From: Bacteroidales bacterium
GTDB lineage: Bacteria; Bacteroidota; Bacteroidia; Bacteroidales; VadinHA17
DNA length: 8,723 nucleotides
Assembly: GCA_030692905.1 (NCBI GenBank)
Contig: JAUYBT010000156.1
Span: forward strand, 1 to 8,723
Reading direction: 5' to 3'
The position numbers and the translations under genes were made by a program. The notes under the pieces were generated by a model, which was given only the letters and a program-made list of their open reading frames with translations, was not told the DNA's origin and ran no database searches. The first letter of the stretch is position 1; the number at the start of each line of letters is the position of its first letter. This document shows positions 6,312 through 8,723 of this stretch, in pieces.

Positions 6312-8492
6312 TTACTGAACGATAGTCATTTCATCAACAAGATGTTTTGCTCCTGCATAAACATCCATTACCCAGAGTACACATCGAATATCGACAACTA
6401 TTGTTCTCTGCAGTTCAGGCTCGTAGGCAATGTCGCCACTCATAGATTCCCAGTTCCCATCAAATGCCAATCCGATCAATTCGCCGTTTCCATTCATTAC
6501 AGGGCTGCCTGAATTACCGCCTGTAATATCGTTTGTAGTGAGGAAGCATACCGGCATGTAACCTTTTGAAGACCCATATCTTCCATAATCTTTCTTATTA
6601 TTCAGATCAATAAGTCGTTTCGGCAGATCGAATTCATAATCGCCTGGTTTATACTTATCTGCAACACCCTGAAGAGTAGTGTAATATTTATAGGTAACAG
6701 CATCTCTCGGATCATAATCCTGTACTGTTCCATAAGAAAGACGCATTGTCGAGTTTGCATCAGGATACCGGGTTTTCTCAGGTGCCATCTCCATTAAAGC
6801 AGCAATCCATAGTCTCTTTCCCGTTGTCAGTCCTGCATCAAACTGACTCGATCCTTTTGACACTTCTGCTCTAACCTTATAAATTGAAGTAGTTGTAAGG
6901 TAAACCGGATCGGTTTCAAGTGTTTTAAGTACAGGCTTATTGAGAAATGCATTCAGCTTAGCCTCACTGGCAAATACTGATCTTTTAAACATATCATCAA
7001 CAAATTTGTCAATGTTTCCTTTAAATTTTTTATCAACTACATTAACATAAAAATCGGGATGGAATTTAGCAGGTAAATCAGCTCTGTAAAGCTTCAGCAT
7101 AGCTTTCATTGATTTATTGTCTGTGGGAGGATTATAGTCTTTATAAAACCTGCTGCTGATGTTTTTAATTTGTGATACAGCTTCTGTAATTATTTGATTA
7201 TTTCCTGATTTGAGTGCAATAATCAGTGGAGCAACAACCTGATTCATTGTAATCAGTTCAGCAACACCCTGATTCATTGTAAACAGTTCGCACCCCTTAA
7301 GGCATTCGTTCAGGTATTGCAGTGTATTGTAATATTCGGCTCTGCCTTCGGTCGCTGTTTTTATCATATTAAGTGCTTCTCCGTATTTTGCTTTACGATC
7401 GAGAGTGGCAACAACCCATTTGTTAAACTGATTTTCAATCTCCTCTTTCTTCGCTTTTACATTAAGTCTTTCAAGACCACCTTTTTGTCCGATAGAGTAT
7501 TTCCAATAGTTTGAAGAACCAAAATATTTTGCCGAATATTGAATATTTACCTTCTGGTCAGCCTGCATGTCTTTCATCCATATATCCTGCTTAATACCAC
7601 GGATTTTTATTCTGTCGGGATGTACGATCTGAAGCTGTTCATTTATTTCAAAAGAGGTCATATATCTGTTAGTCCTTCCGGGATATCCGAGGATCATGGC
7701 AAAGTCGCCTTTATTCAGATCTTTTATTGAAACAGGCAGATAATGTTTGGGTTTCAAAGGAATATTTTCTTTTGAATATGGTGCCGGTTTTCCATCTGTA
7801 CCAGAGTAAACACGGAATACACTGAAGTCGCCGGTATGGCGTGGCCATTCCCAGTTATCGGTGTCAGAACCGAATTTACCTATAGATGATGGAGGAGCTC
7901 CAACTAAGCGGACATCATTATATCTCTCATAAACAAGAAGATAAAAATAATTTCCTCCGTAAAAACTCTCAACCTGTACCCTGTAATTATTTCCTTCTCC
8001 TGCTTTTCTCTCAATAATCTGTCTTGCTTCATTTATAGCTGTACTGCGTTCAGTTTCGCTCATGCCCTGTTTTACATTTGCAAGAATCTGATCGGTTACC
8101 TCTTCAATTCTGATAAGAAATGTAACTGAAAGGTTTGGGTTTGTTAACTCTTCTTCCTTCGACATTGCCCAGAATCCATCGCGGAGGTAATCATGCTCAA
8201 CAGTGCTATGAGCCTGGATGGAGCCATATCCGCAATGGTGATTTGTCAGGATGAGCCCTTGTGAAGAAACTATCTCTCCTGTGCATCCTCTATCGAATAT
8301 AATTATAGCGTCTTTAATGCTGGCTTTATTAAGACTGTAGATATCTTCGGCAGAGAGCTTCAGACCCAGTTCTGTCATTTTGCCCATATTTAATTTCTCG
8401 ATAAGCGGCAGGAGCCACATACCCTCATCAGCTTTTACTTTGAATCCAAAACTGAGAACAAGGATTACTAAAATTGCAAACAATTTTTTCAT
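6312..8492 (-). CDS. S46 family serine dipeptidyl-peptidase, DPP7 type
   Basis: The 726-residue precursor has a clear signal peptide (MKKLFAILVILVLSFGFKVKA, cleavage after A21). This fits an exopeptidase of the periplasm or cell surface that releases dipeptides from peptide N-termini. The chymotrypsin-like triad of S46 is visible: H86 in TNHHCGYG (83-90), D222 in WPRHTGDFSVFR (216-227) and S661 in GGNSGSPV (658-665). N-terminal DEGMWLLP (22-29) matches the conserved S46 start of the mature enzyme. The residue 18 after the catalytic Ser is G679 (AFDGNWESMSGD). DPP11 has Arg there for Asp/Glu at P1 and DPP7 has Gly, so preference for hydrophobic P1 residues is inferred. The alpha-helical lid region (about 350-550) contains a 10-residue tandem repeat at 402-421. 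The gene has a -7 promoter element 38 bp upstream and is followed by repeat copy 2, so it probably forms its own transcript. Confidence 0.93.
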   Translation of the reverse strand: MKKLFAILVILVLSFGFKVKADEGMWLLPLIEKLNMGKMTELGLKLSAEDIYSLNKASIKDAIIIFDRGCTGEIVSSQGLILTNHHCGYGSIQAHSTVEHDYLRDGFWAMSKEEELTNPNLSVTFLIRIEEVTDQILANVKQGMSETERSTAINEARQIIERKAGEGNNYRVQVESFYGGNYFYLLVYERYNDVRLVGAPPSSIGKFGSDTDNWEWPRHTGDFSVFRVYSGTDGKPAPYSKENIPLKPKHYLPVSIKDLNKGDFAMILGYPGRTNRYMTSFEINEQLQIVHPDRIKIRGIKQDIWMKDMQADQKVNIQYSAKYFGSSNYWKYSIGQKGGLERLNVKAKKEEIENQFNKWVVATLDRKAKYGEALNMIKTATEGRAEYYNTLQYLNECLKGCELFTMNQGVAELITMNQVVAPLIIALKSGNNQIITEAVSQIKNISSRFYKDYNPPTDNKSMKAMLKLYRADLPAKFHPDFYVNVVDKKFKGNIDKFVDDMFKRSVFASEAKLNAFLNKPVLKTLETDPVYLTTTSIYKVRAEVSKGSSQFDAGLTTGKRLWIAALMEMAPEKTRYPDANSTMRLSYGTVQDYDPRDAVTYKYYTTLQGVADKYKPGDYEFDLPKRLIDLNNKKDYGRYGSSKGYMPVCFLTTNDITGGNSGSPVMNGNGELIGLAFDGNWESMSGDIAYEPELQRTIVVDIRCVLWVMDVYAGAKHLVDEMTIVQ
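7231..7290 (-). repeat. 30-bp in-frame tandem duplication inside the S46 peptidase gene
   Basis: Bases 7231-7260 and 7261-7290 are adjacent direct copies matching at 27 of 30 positions, including an uninterrupted run of 15. On the minus strand they encode ELFTMNQGVA followed by ELITMNQVVA (about residues 402-421). The unit is exactly ten codons, so the frame is kept. It lies in the helical lid domain, away from the triad. Confidence 0.9.
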
Positions 8493-8530
8493 ACGATGGG
8501 ACTTATTAAGATAGGTTTTAATTTAACGTG

Positions 8531-8538
8531 CAAAGATA
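8531..8538 (-). promoter_or_regulatory. Bacteroidota-type -7 promoter element for the S46 peptidase gene
   Basis: On the minus strand TATCTTTG matches the TAnnTTTG consensus of the Bacteroidota primary sigma factor and is followed by CA, a common extension. It lies 38 bp upstream of the S46 ATG, in the 71-bp gap after rnhB, giving a leader of roughly 30 nt. The -33 TTTG is not at the expected 19-20 bp; the nearest TTTG is about 26 bp upstream, so the upstream half is weak. Confidence 0.55.
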
Positions 8539-8563
8539 ACTTTATTAGTTAAGAATGAGATAT

Positions 8564-8723
8564 TCAAAATTCAAATTTCATCTGGGTATCGAAAAGGTTG
8601 AAAGATTTTCTGTGGTAGGGAGTAATTCCATGTTTTAATATTGCTGCTCTGTGGAAGGGGGTTGGATATCCTTTATTCTTATTCCATCCATATTCAGGAA
8701 ACTCATTATGAATTTTTTCCATA
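8564..8723 (-). CDS. rnhB: Ribonuclease HII, C-terminal end (cut by the window edge)
   Basis: The minus-strand frame entering from the right edge (first complete codon at 8720-8722) runs 52 codons to a TGA at 8564-8566. Its sequence is the characteristic C-terminus of RNase HII: IHNEFPEYGWNKNKGYPT (4-21 of the fragment), HRAAILKHGITPYHRKSF (24-41), then a short tail ending in EF. The full enzyme (about 200 residues) incises DNA 5' of single misincorporated ribonucleotides and acts on RNA-DNA hybrids in the cytoplasm. Its acidic catalytic residues lie outside the window. The Met at 8720-8722 is internal, not a start. The stop is 71 bp before the S46 start. The segment is easily missed because it is short and partial. 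The identification rests on the GYPT...HRxA...YHRKSF pattern. Confidence 0.9.
   Translation of the reverse strand, partial: MEKIHNEFPEYGWNKNKGYPTPFHRAAILKHGITPYHRKSFNLFDTQMKFEF

Noticed and set aside
6225..6512. Plus-strand open frame of 95 codons
   Set aside because: It runs through repeat copy 2 and then antisense to the 3' end of the S46 peptidase gene. The product has no recognisable motif, and the minus-strand gene is certain.

Overview
The window looks like ordinary chromosome of a member of the Bacteroidota, probably an uncultured or environmental lineage. Four things point there: an S46 dipeptidyl-peptidase, a large outer-membrane protein with a CBM9-like domain followed by DUF5916, a TAnnTTTG-type -7 promoter element, and starts that lack Shine-Dalgarno sequences. 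Base composition is moderately AT-rich, and intergenic regions more so. No plasmid, phage, integrase, transposase, CRISPR array, tRNA or rRNA is visible.

Layout. On the plus strand, bases 1-534 hold the C-terminal part of a glycoside hydrolase, probably family 20, cut by the left edge. Everything else is on the minus strand. Read in transcription order from the right edge, these genes are: the last 52 codons of ribonuclease HII (rnhB, cut by the right edge); a secreted S46 dipeptidyl-peptidase of the DPP7 type with its own promoter element; a three-gene cluster of a MarC-family membrane protein, ribonuclease HI (overlapping marC by 11 nt) and a free-standing Ala-tRNA(Pro) deacylase of the ProXp-ala type; the CBM9/DUF5916 outer-membrane protein; and a secreted ChaN-family protein that converges with the glycoside hydrolase.

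The genes do not form one pathway. Two themes recur: use of polymers and nutrients at the cell envelope (glycoside hydrolase, CBM9/DUF5916 barrel, S46 peptidase, ChaN), and nucleic-acid or translation housekeeping (RNase HI, RNase HII, ProXp-ala). I see no evidence of a new defence or mobile system.

The most unusual material is non-coding or repeat-derived. (1) A perfect 30-bp palindrome lies just after the DUF5916 gene. It is placed as a terminator, but 7-bp direct repeats flank the area and it may have supplied that gene's stop codon. (2) Two copies of a roughly 105-bp nested-palindrome repeat lie in different intergenic gaps. (3) A 30-bp in-frame tandem duplication sits inside the S46 peptidase gene. 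The longest gene-free stretch is 4272-4565, just under 300 bp, and repeat copy 1 fills much of it. The gap at 535-606 between the convergent glycoside hydrolase and ChaN genes shows no clear terminator.
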